In this document: positions 21,714 through 30,352 of the stretch, piece by piece
Layout of the letters: each line of letters opens with the position of its first letter
Numbering within the stretch: position 1 is the first letter of the stretch
From: Massilia sp. Root351
GTDB lineage: Bacteria; Pseudomonadota; Gammaproteobacteria; Burkholderiales; Burkholderiaceae_D
NCBI RefSeq assembly: GCF_001425045.1
Contig: NZ_LMDJ01000031.1
Location: forward strand, 341,231-405,230
DNA: 64,000 bases
Direction of reading: 5' to 3'
Notes under the pieces: model-generated
Database searches by the model: none
What the model was told of the DNA's origin: nothing
What the model saw: the letters and a program-made list of their open reading frames with translations, nothing else
Made by a program: the position numbers and the translations under genes

Positions 21714-22648
21714 TGCGGCCATTCGAAGGCCTGCCGGCTGCGGAGGCGGCGGTGCTACGAGCCATGGGGCCGGTGTGGGCGGACGACATCAACCGACACC
21801 GCAAACAGGTGGTGGAGATCTACACGCCGCTGCTGTCCGCAGCAGACCGTGCCGGCATCACCGTCGATGCGGGGCTGGCTTATGGCGGCCACGCCCGGCA
21901 GCGGCTGGACATCTACCGCAGCGCAGCGACGCCGCTGCGCGGCGCGCCGGTAGCGGTATTCGTGCACGGCGGCGCGTTCATGCGGGGCGAGATGAACAGC
22001 AATGCCGAAATCTACGGCAACGTTGCGCGCTATCTGGCGCGCCATGGCTACGTGGGGGTGAACCTGGAATACCGGCTGGCGCCCGAAGCGCCATTCCCCG
22101 GCGGCGCGGACGACGTGGCGCTGGCAATGGCCTGGCTGCGCACCCATATCGGCGGCTATGGCGGCAATCCCCGCCACATCGTGCTGATCGGGCATTCGGC
22201 CGGCGGCGCCCACGCGGCCAGCTACGCGCTGGATATTGGCGGCAGCGGCGGCATTGGAGGCGCAGGCGCGGGCCACGGGCTGGCCGGCCTGGTGCTGGTC
22301 AGCGCGCGGCTGCGGGCGGATGCGTTGCCGAGTAACCCGAACGCGGCGGGCGTGCGGGCCTACTGGGGGGACGACGCCGCGCTTTACGAGCAGCGTTCGC
22401 CCGTCACCCATGCCTGGCGCCTGGACCTGCCCACGCTGGTCGCCATCGCCGAATATGAGAACCCGCACCTGGACGCTTACGGCGCCGAATTCTTCCACCG
22501 CGCGCTGCAGGCCGGCGCGCAGGGACTGCGCTTCGCGCAAGTCCCCGGCCACAACCATACCTCCATCGTCGCCCACCTGGACACGGCGGACCGCAGCTTC
22601 GGCCCAGCGCTGATCGACTTCCTCGACAGCACGCGCCCAACTATATAA
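21713..22648 (+). CDS. alpha/beta hydrolase (HSL/arylformamidase-like)
   Basis: 311 residues. The HSL-family oxyanion motif HGGAF, the nucleophile elbow GHSAGG and the late GHNHTS histidine give a complete catalytic set, with YRLAPEAPFPGG in between. Relatives include esterases, carbamate/amide hydrolases and kynurenine formamidase (arylformamidase). A Gly-rich insertion (GGSGGIGGAGAG, near residue 180) is odd. Translationally coupled to the ATPase. In this context it may open an amide or ester made in the pathway, similar in role to RutD; the substrate is not visible from sequence. Confidence 0.85.
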   Translation: MRPFEGLPAAEAAVLRAMGPVWADDINRHRKQVVEIYTPLLSAADRAGITVDAGLAYGGHARQRLDIYRSAATPLRGAPVAVFVHGGAFMRGEMNSNAEIYGNVARYLARHGYVGVNLEYRLAPEAPFPGGADDVALAMAWLRTHIGGYGGNPRHIVLIGHSAGGAHAASYALDIGGSGGIGGAGAGHGLAGLVLVSARLRADALPSNPNAAGVRAYWGDDAALYEQRSPVTHAWRLDLPTLVAIAEYENPHLDAYGAEFFHRALQAGAQGLRFAQVPGHNHTSIVAHLDTADRSFGPALIDFLDSTRPTI

Positions 22649-22663
22649 ACAGGAGAGATCACC

Positions 22664-23581
22664 ATGGCAGCACCACGGCTGAGCGGCGCCTTCGCGCCCG
22701 CCGTCACCCCTTTCACACCCAGCCTGGAAGTCGACTTCGACGCCTACGCCGCGCACTGCCTCTGGCTGCAGCGGCACGGTGCGGGACTGGCCATCTTCGG
22801 CACCAACAGCGAGGCCAACTCGCTGTCGCTGGCAGAACGCATGATGCTGCTGGACCGCCTGAGCGGGCGCGGCATCGACTTGTCCCGCACCTTGCCCGGC
22901 ACCGGCGGCTGCGCGCTGCCGGATACCGTGGCGCTCAGCCGCCATGCGCTGCTGCACGGCTGCGCCGGCGTGCTGGTGCTGCCGCCATTTTTCTACAAGG
23001 GCGTGAGCGACGACGGCCTGTTCGCCTACTACTCGGAACTGATCGAGCGGGTGGCCGATGCGAACCTGCGCCTGTTCCTGTACCACATTCCCGCCTTCTC
23101 GGGCGTGCCGATCAGCCTGGGCCTGATCGAGCGCCTGGCCAGGCATTACCCGGATCAGATCGCGGGCGTGAAAGACAGCAATGGCGACTGGGCCAACATC
23201 GAAGCCATGCTGCGCAATTTCCCGCAGCTGTCCATCTTTCCCGCTTCCGAGAGCTTCCTCACCCGTGCCATGCCGCTGGGTGCTGCCGGCTGCATCTCCG
23301 CCACCATCAACGTCAATCCGGCCGCCATCTCGGCGCTGTGCGCCAATTGGGCGGCGCCGGGCGCCGCAGCGGCGCAGCAGCAGGTGGACCGCATCCGGCA
23401 GATCTTCCAGAAGTACCCGATGATCGCTGCGCTGAAATGGGCCATTGGCCATGGGCGCGGCCAGCAGCAGTGGCAGGTGCAGCGTCCGCCGCTGTCGCCG
23501 CTGAGTGCGCAGCAGCAGGCGTCGCTGCGGGCCGAGCTGGCGGCCGCCGGCTTCGCCATGGCCGCGCTGGAGCAGCCGTGA
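22664..23581 (+). CDS. DapA/NAL-family lyase
   Basis: 305 residues of the dihydrodipicolinate synthase / N-acetylneuraminate lyase fold. The Schiff-base lysine is in IAGVKDSNG and the catalytic tyrosine in LYHIPAFSGV; FGTNSEANSLS replaces the GTTGE pyruvate-binding loop of true DapA. Members in catabolic clusters are hydratase-aldolases or decarboxylating dehydratases that release or accept pyruvate. Good spacing (15 bases) after the hydrolase, and overlap with the following RidA gene (GTGA). Confidence 0.88.
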   Translation: MAAPRLSGAFAPAVTPFTPSLEVDFDAYAAHCLWLQRHGAGLAIFGTNSEANSLSLAERMMLLDRLSGRGIDLSRTLPGTGGCALPDTVALSRHALLHGCAGVLVLPPFFYKGVSDDGLFAYYSELIERVADANLRLFLYHIPAFSGVPISLGLIERLARHYPDQIAGVKDSNGDWANIEAMLRNFPQLSIFPASESFLTRAMPLGAAGCISATINVNPAAISALCANWAAPGAAAAQQQVDRIRQIFQKYPMIAALKWAIGHGRGQQQWQVQRPPLSPLSAQQQASLRAELAAAGFAMAALEQP

Positions 23582-23994
23582 GCGCGGCCGTGCAGCGCAT
23601 CGCGCCGCTGGGACGCTACCCGGCATATTGCCGCGCGGGAGACTTCATCCATGTCTCGGGCATGAGCGCGCGCCAAGCCGACGGCAGCATTGCCGGCGTG
23701 CGCCATTTGCCGCAAGGCGGCGTGGTGTTCGACGCGGCGCACCAGACCCGCGTCGTGATCGCCAAGGTGGAGGCGGCGCTGGCGCAGGCGGGCGCCCGCC
23801 TTTCCGATTGCGTGGCGGTGACGGCTTACCTGACCGACATGGCGGACTTCCAGGCCTATAACGCCATCTACGCCGAACACTTCAACGGCCGCGCCGCGCG
23901 CACCACGGTGGCCGTGCACCAGCTGCCGCATCCGCACATGGTGGTGGAGTTGACGGTGGTGGCCTACAAGCCGCAAGCCGGGGAGGGCGCATGA
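23578..23994 (+). CDS. RidA-family deaminase, 2-aminomuconate deaminase-like
   Basis: 138 residues starting at a GTG that overlaps the DapA-family stop. It is closely related to the second copy at 33190: both have VSGxSxRxxD near the start, a run ending in HQTR or VQTR, and RTTVAVHQLPHPH near the C-terminus. That version is typical of 2-aminomuconate deaminases (AmnD/NbaF) rather than of general RidA. It would hydrolyse an enamine/imine to a keto group with ammonia release, implying that the cluster 1 substrate carries an amino group or ring nitrogen. Overlaps the next gene by ATGA. Confidence 0.88.
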   Translation: MSAAVQRIAPLGRYPAYCRAGDFIHVSGMSARQADGSIAGVRHLPQGGVVFDAAHQTRVVIAKVEAALAQAGARLSDCVAVTAYLTDMADFQAYNAIYAEHFNGRAARTTVAVHQLPHPHMVVELTVVAYKPQAGEGA

Positions 23995-24593
23995 CCGCCG
24001 CGCCAAGCCGGGTGGCGGAAGACGCCCTGGACCTGCTGTTCCGCCATGCACGCTCGCACAACGCCTGGCTGCCGCGCGCGGTTGACGACGCGCTGCTGGT
24101 GCAGCTGTACCAGCTGGCCAAGCTCTGTCCCACCAGCGTGAATGGCTGCCCGGCGCGCTTCCTGTTCCTGCGCACGGACGAGGCCAAGGCGCGCCTGCTG
24201 CCGGCACTTAGCCCCGGTAACGTGGAAAAGGTGCGCAGCGCGCCCGTGGCGGCGGTAATCGCCTACGACACGCGCTTTTACGAACACCTGCCGCAGCTGT
24301 TCCCGCACAGCCCCGGCGCAGGCGCCATGTTCGAAGCCAGTGCGGCGCTGGCCGAAGCCACTGCCTTCCGCAACAGCAGCCTGCAGGGGGCCTGGCTGAT
24401 ACTGGCTGCGCGCGCGCTCGGCCTGGACTGCGGTCCGCTGTCCGGCTTCGATGCGGCGGCCGTCAACCGCGAGTTCTTCCCGGACGGCCGCCTCAAGGTC
24501 AATTTCGTTTGCAACCTGGGCTACGGCGACCCCGCCGGACTGTTCCCCCGCAGCCCAAGGCTGGATATCGGCCAGGCCTGCACCTTTTTATAG
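23991..24593 (+). CDS. RutE-like reductase (malonic semialdehyde reductase / nitroreductase fold)
   Basis: 200 residues. It follows E. coli RutE closely in many segments (HNAWLPRAVDD, CPTSVNGCPARFLFLRT, PALSPGNVEKV, YEHLPQLFPHS, AFRNSSLQGAWLI, GLDCGPLSGFD). RutE reduces malonic semialdehyde to 3-hydroxypropionate at the end of pyrimidine degradation. The FMN-binding nitroreductase fold is shared. No rutA, rutB or rutF is nearby. Its presence beside a RidA protein and an alpha/beta hydrolase (roles of RutC and RutD) suggests that cluster 1 releases malonic semialdehyde or a related aldehyde. Confidence 0.9.
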   Translation: MTAAPSRVAEDALDLLFRHARSHNAWLPRAVDDALLVQLYQLAKLCPTSVNGCPARFLFLRTDEAKARLLPALSPGNVEKVRSAPVAAVIAYDTRFYEHLPQLFPHSPGAGAMFEASAALAEATAFRNSSLQGAWLILAARALGLDCGPLSGFDAAAVNREFFPDGRLKVNFVCNLGYGDPAGLFPRSPRLDIGQACTFL

Positions 24594-24598
24594 AAACC

Positions 24599-25390
24599 AT
24601 GGACATCCTCTTATACATCGCGCTCGGCGCCTGCGCCGGCGTACTGGCCGGGCTGCTTGGCGTCGGCGGCGGCACTGTCATCGTGCCGGTGCTCACCTTC
24701 GTCTACACCGCCCATCATTTTCCGCCCGAGTACACGCTGCACCTGGCGCTGGGCACCTCAATGGCGTCCATCCTGTTCACCTCGGTGGCCAGCCTGCGCT
24801 CGCACCACAAGCGCGGCGCGGTGGACTGGATGGTGGTGCGGCGGCTCACGCCCGGCATCGTCGCCGGCACACTGGCGGGCGTCTGGCTGGCGGCCGGCAT
24901 GTCCACCAAGGTGCTGAAGCTGATCTTCGTTTGCTTCGCCTACTTCGTCGCGGCGCAGATGCTGCTGAACATCAAGCCCAAACCCAGCCGGCAGCTGCCA
25001 GCAACAGGCGGCATGCTGGCCTCGGGCGGCGCCATCGGCGTGGTGTCGAGCTTCGTCGGCATAGGCGGCGGCACCTTGTCCGTGCCCTTCATGACATGGT
25101 GTAATGTACCGCTGCATACCGTGATCGGCACCTCGGCCGCGCTGGGCTTCCCCATCGCCGCCGCCGGCGTGGCGGGTTATGTGCTCAACGGCTGGCGCGT
25201 GGCGGCGCTGCCCGAGCACAGCCTGGGCTTTGTCTACCTGCCCGCGCTGGCCGCCATCGCCGTCGCCAGCATGCTGACCGCGCCGCTGGGCGCGCGCATG
25301 GCGCACGCGCTGCCGGTGGCCAAGCTGAAGAAACTGTTCGCATGCCTGTTGCTGCTGGTCGGCACCCGGATGCTGGTATCGTTGTTTTGA
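24599..25390 (+). CDS. TauE/SafE family membrane transporter
   Basis: 263 residues, about eight hydrophobic helices, with the two TauE half-repeats visible: GVLAGLLGVGGGTVIVPVLTF near the start and SFVGIGGGTLSVPFMT in the middle. The start is set at MDILLYIALG, six bases after the RutE-like stop; the longer frame overlaps that gene. Members move sulfonates, sulfite or organic anions; here it may export a product or take up the substrate together with the ABC system. Confidence 0.9.
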   Translation: MDILLYIALGACAGVLAGLLGVGGGTVIVPVLTFVYTAHHFPPEYTLHLALGTSMASILFTSVASLRSHHKRGAVDWMVVRRLTPGIVAGTLAGVWLAAGMSTKVLKLIFVCFAYFVAAQMLLNIKPKPSRQLPATGGMLASGGAIGVVSSFVGIGGGTLSVPFMTWCNVPLHTVIGTSAALGFPIAAAGVAGYVLNGWRVAALPEHSLGFVYLPALAAIAVASMLTAPLGARMAHALPVAKLKKLFACLLLLVGTRMLVSLF

Positions 25391-25400
25391 AAGGATGAAT

Positions 25401-25823
25401 ATGCAAGCCCTGTTTCCCTTCCACCTGGCCTTCTTCGTGCGCGACCTGGACGAGGCGCGCGCCTTCTACGGCGGCGTACTCGGTTTTACCGAAGGCCGCA
25501 GCACCGAACGCTGGGTCGATTTCGACTGCATGGGCCACCAGCTCTCGCTGCACTTGAAGCCGGATCTGCAGCCGGCCGCCGGCAGCGGCCAGGTGGACGG
25601 CGATGCCGTGCCGATTCCGCACTTCGGCATCGTGCTCGACATGCCGCACTGGAACGCGCTGGCCGAACGCGCCCGCGCCGCGCGCCTGAGCTTCGTGGTA
25701 GAGCCGCACGTGCGCTTTGTTGGCCAGCCCGGCGAACAGTCCACCATGTTCTTCTGCGACCCGTCCGGCAACGCGCTTGAGTTCAAAGGACTGGCTGCCC
25801 TGAACCGCCTGTTCGCGATATAG
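25401..25823 (+). CDS. VOC-family protein
   Basis: 140 residues. FHLAFFVRDLDEARAFYGGVLGF is a classic first module; HFGIVLDM and a terminal DPSGNALEFK supply the other His and Glu ligands, so a metal triad is present. This is the third VOC protein of cluster 1. Two ATGs lie six bases apart (25395 and 25401); the second is better spaced from AAGGA. It is the last structural gene before the regulators. Isomerase or dioxygenase cannot be told apart from sequence. Confidence 0.82.
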   Translation: MQALFPFHLAFFVRDLDEARAFYGGVLGFTEGRSTERWVDFDCMGHQLSLHLKPDLQPAAGSGQVDGDAVPIPHFGIVLDMPHWNALAERARAARLSFVVEPHVRFVGQPGEQSTMFFCDPSGNALEFKGLAALNRLFAI

Positions 25824-25867
25824 TGTGGGGCGGACGATATTCACCAAAACAACAAGATCAGAGAACC

Positions 25868-26524
25868 ATGGAAACCATTTCGATGCGGCTTTATCGCATC
25901 CTTGCAGACGAAATCATCAACGGCGCCGTGGAACCGGGTGCGAGCCTGGAGGAAAACGCCATTTCCGAGCGCTTCAAGGTGTCGCGCACGCCGGTGCGGC
26001 AGGCATTCCGCGAACTGGCCAACGCCGGCCTGATCGAACTGCGGCCGCGCAAGGGCGGCATCGTGGTCAGCATCAGCCTGGAGGAGCTGGCCGATACGCT
26101 GGAGGCGCTCGGCGAGCTGGAGGCGCTGTGCTGCCGTATCAGCGCCGAGCGCATGAGCGCGGTGCAGAAGAAGCAGCTCGAGCTGTTCCATTTGCAGGGC
26201 GTGGAGTGCATGGAGCACGGCGACGAGGACGGCTACCTGGAGATCAACGCCAAGTTCCACCAGCTGATCTGCACCGGGGCGCACAACCGCAGCCTGGCCG
26301 AGAGCATCGACAAGCTGCGCGCCAAGCTGAACCAGTTCCGCGCCGCGCAGGGCGGGGTGGAGCGGCGCCTGGCGCAGTCGCACGATGAGCACGAGGCCAT
26401 CGTCAATGCGATCCTGGCCTCGGACGCGGAGCGCGCCTACCTCGCCATGCGCAACCACGCCAACCGCCTCAGCGTGCACGTGCTGGAAGTGATACGCGAA
26501 CGCCAGGCAGGCCATGGAAGCTGA
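25868..26524 (+). CDS. GntR-family (FCD) transcriptional regulator
   Basis: 218 residues. The N-terminal winged helix has ISERFKVSRTPVRQAFRELANAGLIELRPRKGG, the GntR signature; the C-terminal all-alpha FCD domain has His residues (FHQLICTGAHN, MRNHANR) suited to a metal and effector site. FCD regulators usually repress catabolic genes and bind short palindromes such as those centred on GTATAC. Three such sites lie at the cluster 1 promoters, making it the likely local repressor. Overlaps the LysR start by 11 bases. Confidence 0.9.
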   Translation: METISMRLYRILADEIINGAVEPGASLEENAISERFKVSRTPVRQAFRELANAGLIELRPRKGGIVVSISLEELADTLEALGELEALCCRISAERMSAVQKKQLELFHLQGVECMEHGDEDGYLEINAKFHQLICTGAHNRSLAESIDKLRAKLNQFRAAQGGVERRLAQSHDEHEAIVNAILASDAERAYLAMRNHANRLSVHVLEVIRERQAGHGS

Positions 26525-27506
26525 CGACCGCCAGCCGCCTGCAACGGACTTGTCGCGGCCGAACATGCCGCTGGCCGACGGCATGCTGCGCCGCCTGAAG
26601 CTCAAGCCCTTGCTGATCTTCGACCGCGTGCTGGCCTCGCACTCGATTGCGCGCGCGGCCAAGGAGCTGAACCTCACCCAGCCCGCCGTCACCAAGGCCA
26701 TCCAGGAACTGGAAGGCGACCTGGGCGTGGAGCTGTTCGAGCGCACCAACCGCGGCGTGGTGCCGACTTGCTACGCCACCCTGCTGGGGGCGCGCGTGAA
26801 GTCCGTGATCGCCGAGCTGCGCTACCTGACCGACGAGTTGAACGCGTTCCGCAGCGGCGATTCCGGCCACGTGGTGGTCGGCACGCTGATCTCCGCCTCG
26901 GCGCGGCTGCTGCCGCTGGCCATCTCAAAGCTGAAGGCCGAGCGGCCAGGCATCCTGGTGACGGTGCGGGAAGGCCCGCTGGACCGCCTGTTCCCGGCGC
27001 TGGCTACCGGGGAGCTGGACCTGGTGGTGGGCCGGCTGCCGGAAGCGGACTTGCCGCTGGCGCGCATGTACAGCTTCCACCACGCGGAACTGTTCAAGGA
27101 GGCGCTGTGCGCGGTGGTGTGGAGCGAGCACCCGCTGGCGCAGCGCACCAGCATCGACCTGCGCGAACTGATGGCCTGGCCCTGGCTGCTGCCGCCGATG
27201 GAGTCGCCGGCGCGCATCACCGCCGAGCGCCTGTTTTCGGACGCCGGACTGGCCATGCCGGGCAATATCGTGGAGTCGCTGTCGCTGCTGACCAATATCG
27301 GCTTGATGCAGGCCATGCAGGCCATCAACCTGATGCCGCGCGCGGTGGCGCAGCACTTCGCGCAACTGAAGCTGCTGGCGATCCTGGAGATGGGCGACAT
27401 CGGCGCCTTCGGCCGCATCGGCTACTCGGTGCGCGAAGACCGCGCCAGCACGCCGGCCGCCGCGCGCTTCATCGCCTGCCTGACGCAGGCCGCCGCAGAG
27501 CTCTAA
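26514..27506 (+). CDS. LysR-type transcriptional regulator
   Basis: 330 residues. After a ~25-residue N-terminal extension comes the winged helix (HSIARAAKELNLTQPAVTKAIQELEGDLGVELFERTNRG), then the type 2 periplasmic-binding-fold effector domain, closest in style to the GbpR/CbsR-like group. It reads in the same direction as the aminomuconate semialdehyde dehydrogenase operon, whose promoter follows its stop. By position it matches the nbaR regulator expected for a 3-hydroxyanthranilate pathway. Coupled to the GntR gene, so the two clusters' regulators are probably made together. Confidence 0.88.
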   Translation: MEADDRQPPATDLSRPNMPLADGMLRRLKLKPLLIFDRVLASHSIARAAKELNLTQPAVTKAIQELEGDLGVELFERTNRGVVPTCYATLLGARVKSVIAELRYLTDELNAFRSGDSGHVVVGTLISASARLLPLAISKLKAERPGILVTVREGPLDRLFPALATGELDLVVGRLPEADLPLARMYSFHHAELFKEALCAVVWSEHPLAQRTSIDLRELMAWPWLLPPMESPARITAERLFSDAGLAMPGNIVESLSLLTNIGLMQAMQAINLMPRAVAQHFAQLKLLAILEMGDIGAFGRIGYSVREDRASTPAAARFIACLTQAAAEL

Positions 27507-27597
27507 GGCACCCCTGGCCGGGCGCGCGCCTGGTCAGCCGCGCTCGATTGCAGGATCAGCCACAGGCTCTGATATTAAAATTAGGCATGTCCAGAGC

Positions 27598-27638
27598 ATA
27601 ATTATTCATTATATTTTATTGCCAGGTCTTCTTATACT
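27598..27638 (+). promoter_or_regulatory. LysR-type box and promoter of the aminomuconate operon
   Basis: ATAAT-N5-ATTAT dyad at 27598-27612, containing T-N11-A (27599-27611) as in LysR operators, followed at 27633-27638 by TATACT as a -10. There is no good -35, as expected for an activated promoter. The 11-mer AATTATTCATT (27600-27610) and its distance to the -10 are repeated exactly upstream of kynureninase (36700). Confidence 0.55.
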
Positions 27639-27675
27639 CGTTTCCAAGTTGTACACGAGAACATAGGAGACCGAC

Positions 27676-29145
27676 TTGAAACCTGCATCGCCAGCACTGC
27701 TGCGCAACTATGTCGACGGTGAATTCGCCGGCAGCGCGGCCACCTTCGACAACATCAATCCGGTCGACGGCAGCCTGATTAACCGGGTCTGCGAAGCGGA
27801 CCGTGCCACCGTGGAAGCGGCTGTCGCTGCCGCGCGCCGCGCCCTGCAAGGGCCTTGGGGCGCCATGAGCGTGCAGCAGCGCGCCGCCATGCTGCACAAG
27901 GTGGCTGACGGCATCGCCGCCCGTTTCGACGAATTCGTGGCTGCCGAAGTGGCCGACACCGGCCGCCCGGTCGAGCAGGCGCGCCAGCTCGACATCGCAC
28001 GCGGCATCGCCAACTTCCGCACCTTCGCCGACCTGGCCGCCGGCGCCAACACGGACGCCTTCGAGATGGCCACCGCCGACGGCGCCGGCGCGCTGAATTA
28101 CACGGTGCGCAAGCCGCTCGGCGTGGTCGGCATCATCGCGCCATGGAACCTGCCGCTGCTGCTGCTGACCTGGAAAGTGGCGCCGGCGCTCGCCTGCGGC
28201 AACGCGGTGGTGGCCAAGCCGTCCGAAGAATCGCCGTCCACTGCGACGCTGCTGGCCGAGGTGATGCACGGCGCCGGGGTGCCGCGCGGCGTGTTCAACC
28301 TGGTGCACGGCTTCGGCGCCGATTCGGCCGGCCAGTTCCTCACGCAGAGCGCCGGTATCGACGCCATCACCTTCACCGGCGAGTCGCGCACCGGCAGCAC
28401 CATCATGAAGGCGGTGGCGGACGGCGTGAAGGAGGTGTCCTTTGAGCTGGGCGGCAAGAACGCTGCCGTGGTGTTTGCCGACGCCGACTTCGACGCGGCC
28501 GTGGCGGGCGTGATGCGCTCCTCCTTCACCAATTCCGGCCAGGTGTGCCTGTGCTCCGAGCGCGTCTACGTCCAGCGGCCCATCTTCGAGCGCTTTGTCG
28601 CCGCCATCAAGGCCCGGGTGGATGCGCTGAAGATCGGCTATCCGGGCGACGAAGGGGTGGACATGGGCCCGCTGATCTCGCACGGCCACCGCGACAAGGT
28701 GCTGGGCTACTACCGCCTGGCGCTGCAGGAGGGCGCCACCGTGGTGGCGGGCGGCGGTGTGCCGCATTTCGGCGACGCGCGCGACCGGGGCGCCTACGTG
28801 CAGCCTACCGTCTGGACCGGCCTGCCTGACAGCGCACGCTGCGTGACGGAAGAGATTTTCGGCCCGGTGTGCCACATCGCTCCGTTCGACACGGAGGAGG
28901 AAGTGGTGCAGCGCGTGAACGCCAGCGACTACGGCCTGGCCTGCGCGCTGTGGACCACCAGCCTGTCGCGCGCGCACCGCGCGGCGCGCCGCATTCACGT
29001 CGGCCTGGTGTGGGTCAACACCTGGTACCTGCGCGACCTGCGCACGCCGTTCGGCGGCGTCAAGCTGTCCGGCCTGGGCCGCGAGGGCGGCCGCTATTCG
29101 CTCGATTTCTATTCGGATGTTGCCAACATCTGCATCAAACTGTGA
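27676..29145 (+). CDS. nbaE: 2-aminomuconate 6-semialdehyde dehydrogenase
   Basis: NAD-dependent aldehyde dehydrogenase of 489 residues that oxidises 2-aminomuconate semialdehyde to 2-aminomuconate. The catalytic Cys is in NSGQVCLCSE (about residue 291), the general-base Glu in FELGGKN, and the N-terminal half contains IIAPWNLPLLLLTWKVAPAL as in AmnC/NbaE and hydroxymuconic semialdehyde dehydrogenases. It starts at a TTG five bases after AGGAGA; no ATG fits. It is the first gene of the pathway operon. The assignment rests on the complete set of downstream steps next to it. Confidence 0.9.
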   Translation: MKPASPALLRNYVDGEFAGSAATFDNINPVDGSLINRVCEADRATVEAAVAAARRALQGPWGAMSVQQRAAMLHKVADGIAARFDEFVAAEVADTGRPVEQARQLDIARGIANFRTFADLAAGANTDAFEMATADGAGALNYTVRKPLGVVGIIAPWNLPLLLLTWKVAPALACGNAVVAKPSEESPSTATLLAEVMHGAGVPRGVFNLVHGFGADSAGQFLTQSAGIDAITFTGESRTGSTIMKAVADGVKEVSFELGGKNAAVVFADADFDAAVAGVMRSSFTNSGQVCLCSERVYVQRPIFERFVAAIKARVDALKIGYPGDEGVDMGPLISHGHRDKVLGYYRLALQEGATVVAGGGVPHFGDARDRGAYVQPTVWTGLPDSARCVTEEIFGPVCHIAPFDTEEEVVQRVNASDYGLACALWTTSLSRAHRAARRIHVGLVWVNTWYLRDLRTPFGGVKLSGLGREGGRYSLDFYSDVANICIKL

Positions 29146-29153
29146 GGTCCCAC

Positions 29154-29552
29154 ATGAATCGCATCACCGTGCAATCGCCCGCCATCGCGGCGCCGCGCTT
29201 CCGCTACAGCCCTTGCGTGCGCATCGGCGGCACCGTCCAGCTGTCCGGCATGATCGCGCTGGACTCGGCCAGCGGCGAACTGGTGTCCGGCGGGCCGGGC
29301 GCCGAAGCCGCCGCCATCCTGCGCAGCCTGCAGCGCGCGCTGCCGGACTACGGCGTGTCGCTGGACGAGCTGCTCATCGCCCGCATCTACACCACCCGGC
29401 TGGACCTGTTCGGCGAGATCAACGCCGCCTGGGAAGCCGTGTTCACTGCCGACACCATCCCTCCGGCGCGCACTTCCATCGGCGTGAGCGCGCTGCCGCT
29501 GGGCGCCTCGGTGGAAATCGAGTTCACTTTCGTGCAGGCGGGGCGGGCATGA
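29154..29552 (+). CDS. RidA/YjgF-family protein
   Basis: 132 residues of the general RidA imine-deaminase family. VQLSGMIALDSASGELV and PPARTSIGVSALPLGASVEIEF include the conserved Arg that binds the substrate carboxylate. It is distinct from the aminomuconate-deaminase-type copies at 23578 and 33190. The start ATG lies 8 bases after the dehydrogenase stop, and the stop overlaps the next start (ATGA). It may scavenge reactive enamine intermediates of this operon, or catalyse a spontaneous step faster. Confidence 0.87.
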   Translation: MNRITVQSPAIAAPRFRYSPCVRIGGTVQLSGMIALDSASGELVSGGPGAEAAAILRSLQRALPDYGVSLDELLIARIYTTRLDLFGEINAAWEAVFTADTIPPARTSIGVSALPLGASVEIEFTFVQAGRA

Positions 29553-30331
29553 GCGCGAACATACAACAGGCGGCGGACCTGCTCTGGGACGCGCACCAGT
29601 ACGGCGAGCCATGCCAGCCGGTGCGCGCGCTGCTCGGCGACGGTGGCGTGGAAGCGGCGTACGCGGTGCAGAAACTGAACACGGACCGCTGGCTGGTGCG
29701 CGGCCGGCGCCTGGTGGGACGCAAGATCGGCCTGACCTCGCTGGCGGTGCAGAAGCAGCTGGGCGTCGACCAGCCGGATTTCGGCATGCTGTTCGCCGAC
29801 ATGGCGCTTTGCGACGGCGAGGAAGTGGCCCCGGGCCGCGTGCTGCAGCCCAAGGTGGAAGCGGAAATCGCGCTGGTGCTGGAACGTTCGCTGCCGCATG
29901 AGCGCAATACGGTGGCCGACATCCTGCGCGCCACGGCCTATGCCTTGCCGTCGATCGAAATCGTCGGCAGCCGCATCGCCAACTGGGACATCAAGCTGGC
30001 CGACACCATCGCCGACAACGCCTCCAGCGGCTTGTTCGTGCTGGGTTCCCGGCCGGTGAAGCTGGACGCCTTCGACGTTGCCGGCTGCGGCATGGTGATG
30101 GAGCGGCGCGGCGAGCAGGTGTCGGTCGGTGCGGGCGCCGCCTGCCTGGGCAATCCGCTGCGTGCGGCGATCTGGCTGGCCGACACCATGGCCCGCCTCG
30201 GGAGCCCGCTGCAGGCGGGCGACATCGTGATGACCGGCGCGCTGGGTCCGATGTGCGTGGCGCAGGCCGGCGACGTGTTCGAAGCGAATATCGAAGGACT
30301 CGGCAGCGTGCGCGCCGCGTTCGGCAGCTAA
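29549..30331 (+). CDS. nbaH: 2-oxopent-4-enoate hydratase
   Basis: 260 residues of the MhpD / DmpE hydratase-decarboxylase family: GRKIGLTSLAVQKQLGVDQPDFGMLFADM, the metal-binding VEAEIALVLE, and ALPSIEIVGSRIANWDIKLADTIADNASSG. Adds water to 2-oxopent-4-enoate, giving 4-hydroxy-2-oxovalerate for the aldolase encoded downstream. The second family member at 32369 is taken as the decarboxylase; I split the two on sequence style (HPRVEPEL and MEIIDSRFRNFKFN mark the decarboxylase), so the pair is firm and the individual roles are likely. Confidence 0.85.
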   Translation: MSANIQQAADLLWDAHQYGEPCQPVRALLGDGGVEAAYAVQKLNTDRWLVRGRRLVGRKIGLTSLAVQKQLGVDQPDFGMLFADMALCDGEEVAPGRVLQPKVEAEIALVLERSLPHERNTVADILRATAYALPSIEIVGSRIANWDIKLADTIADNASSGLFVLGSRPVKLDAFDVAGCGMVMERRGEQVSVGAGAACLGNPLRAAIWLADTMARLGSPLQAGDIVMTGALGPMCVAQAGDVFEANIEGLGSVRAAFGS

Positions 30332-30352
30332 AAAATGCAACTGGAGACACTC

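Noticed and set aside
23578..23994. Calling this gene rutC
   Set aside because: Although next to a RutE-like gene, its sequence follows 2-aminomuconate deaminase (RTTVAVHQLPHPH) rather than RutC.
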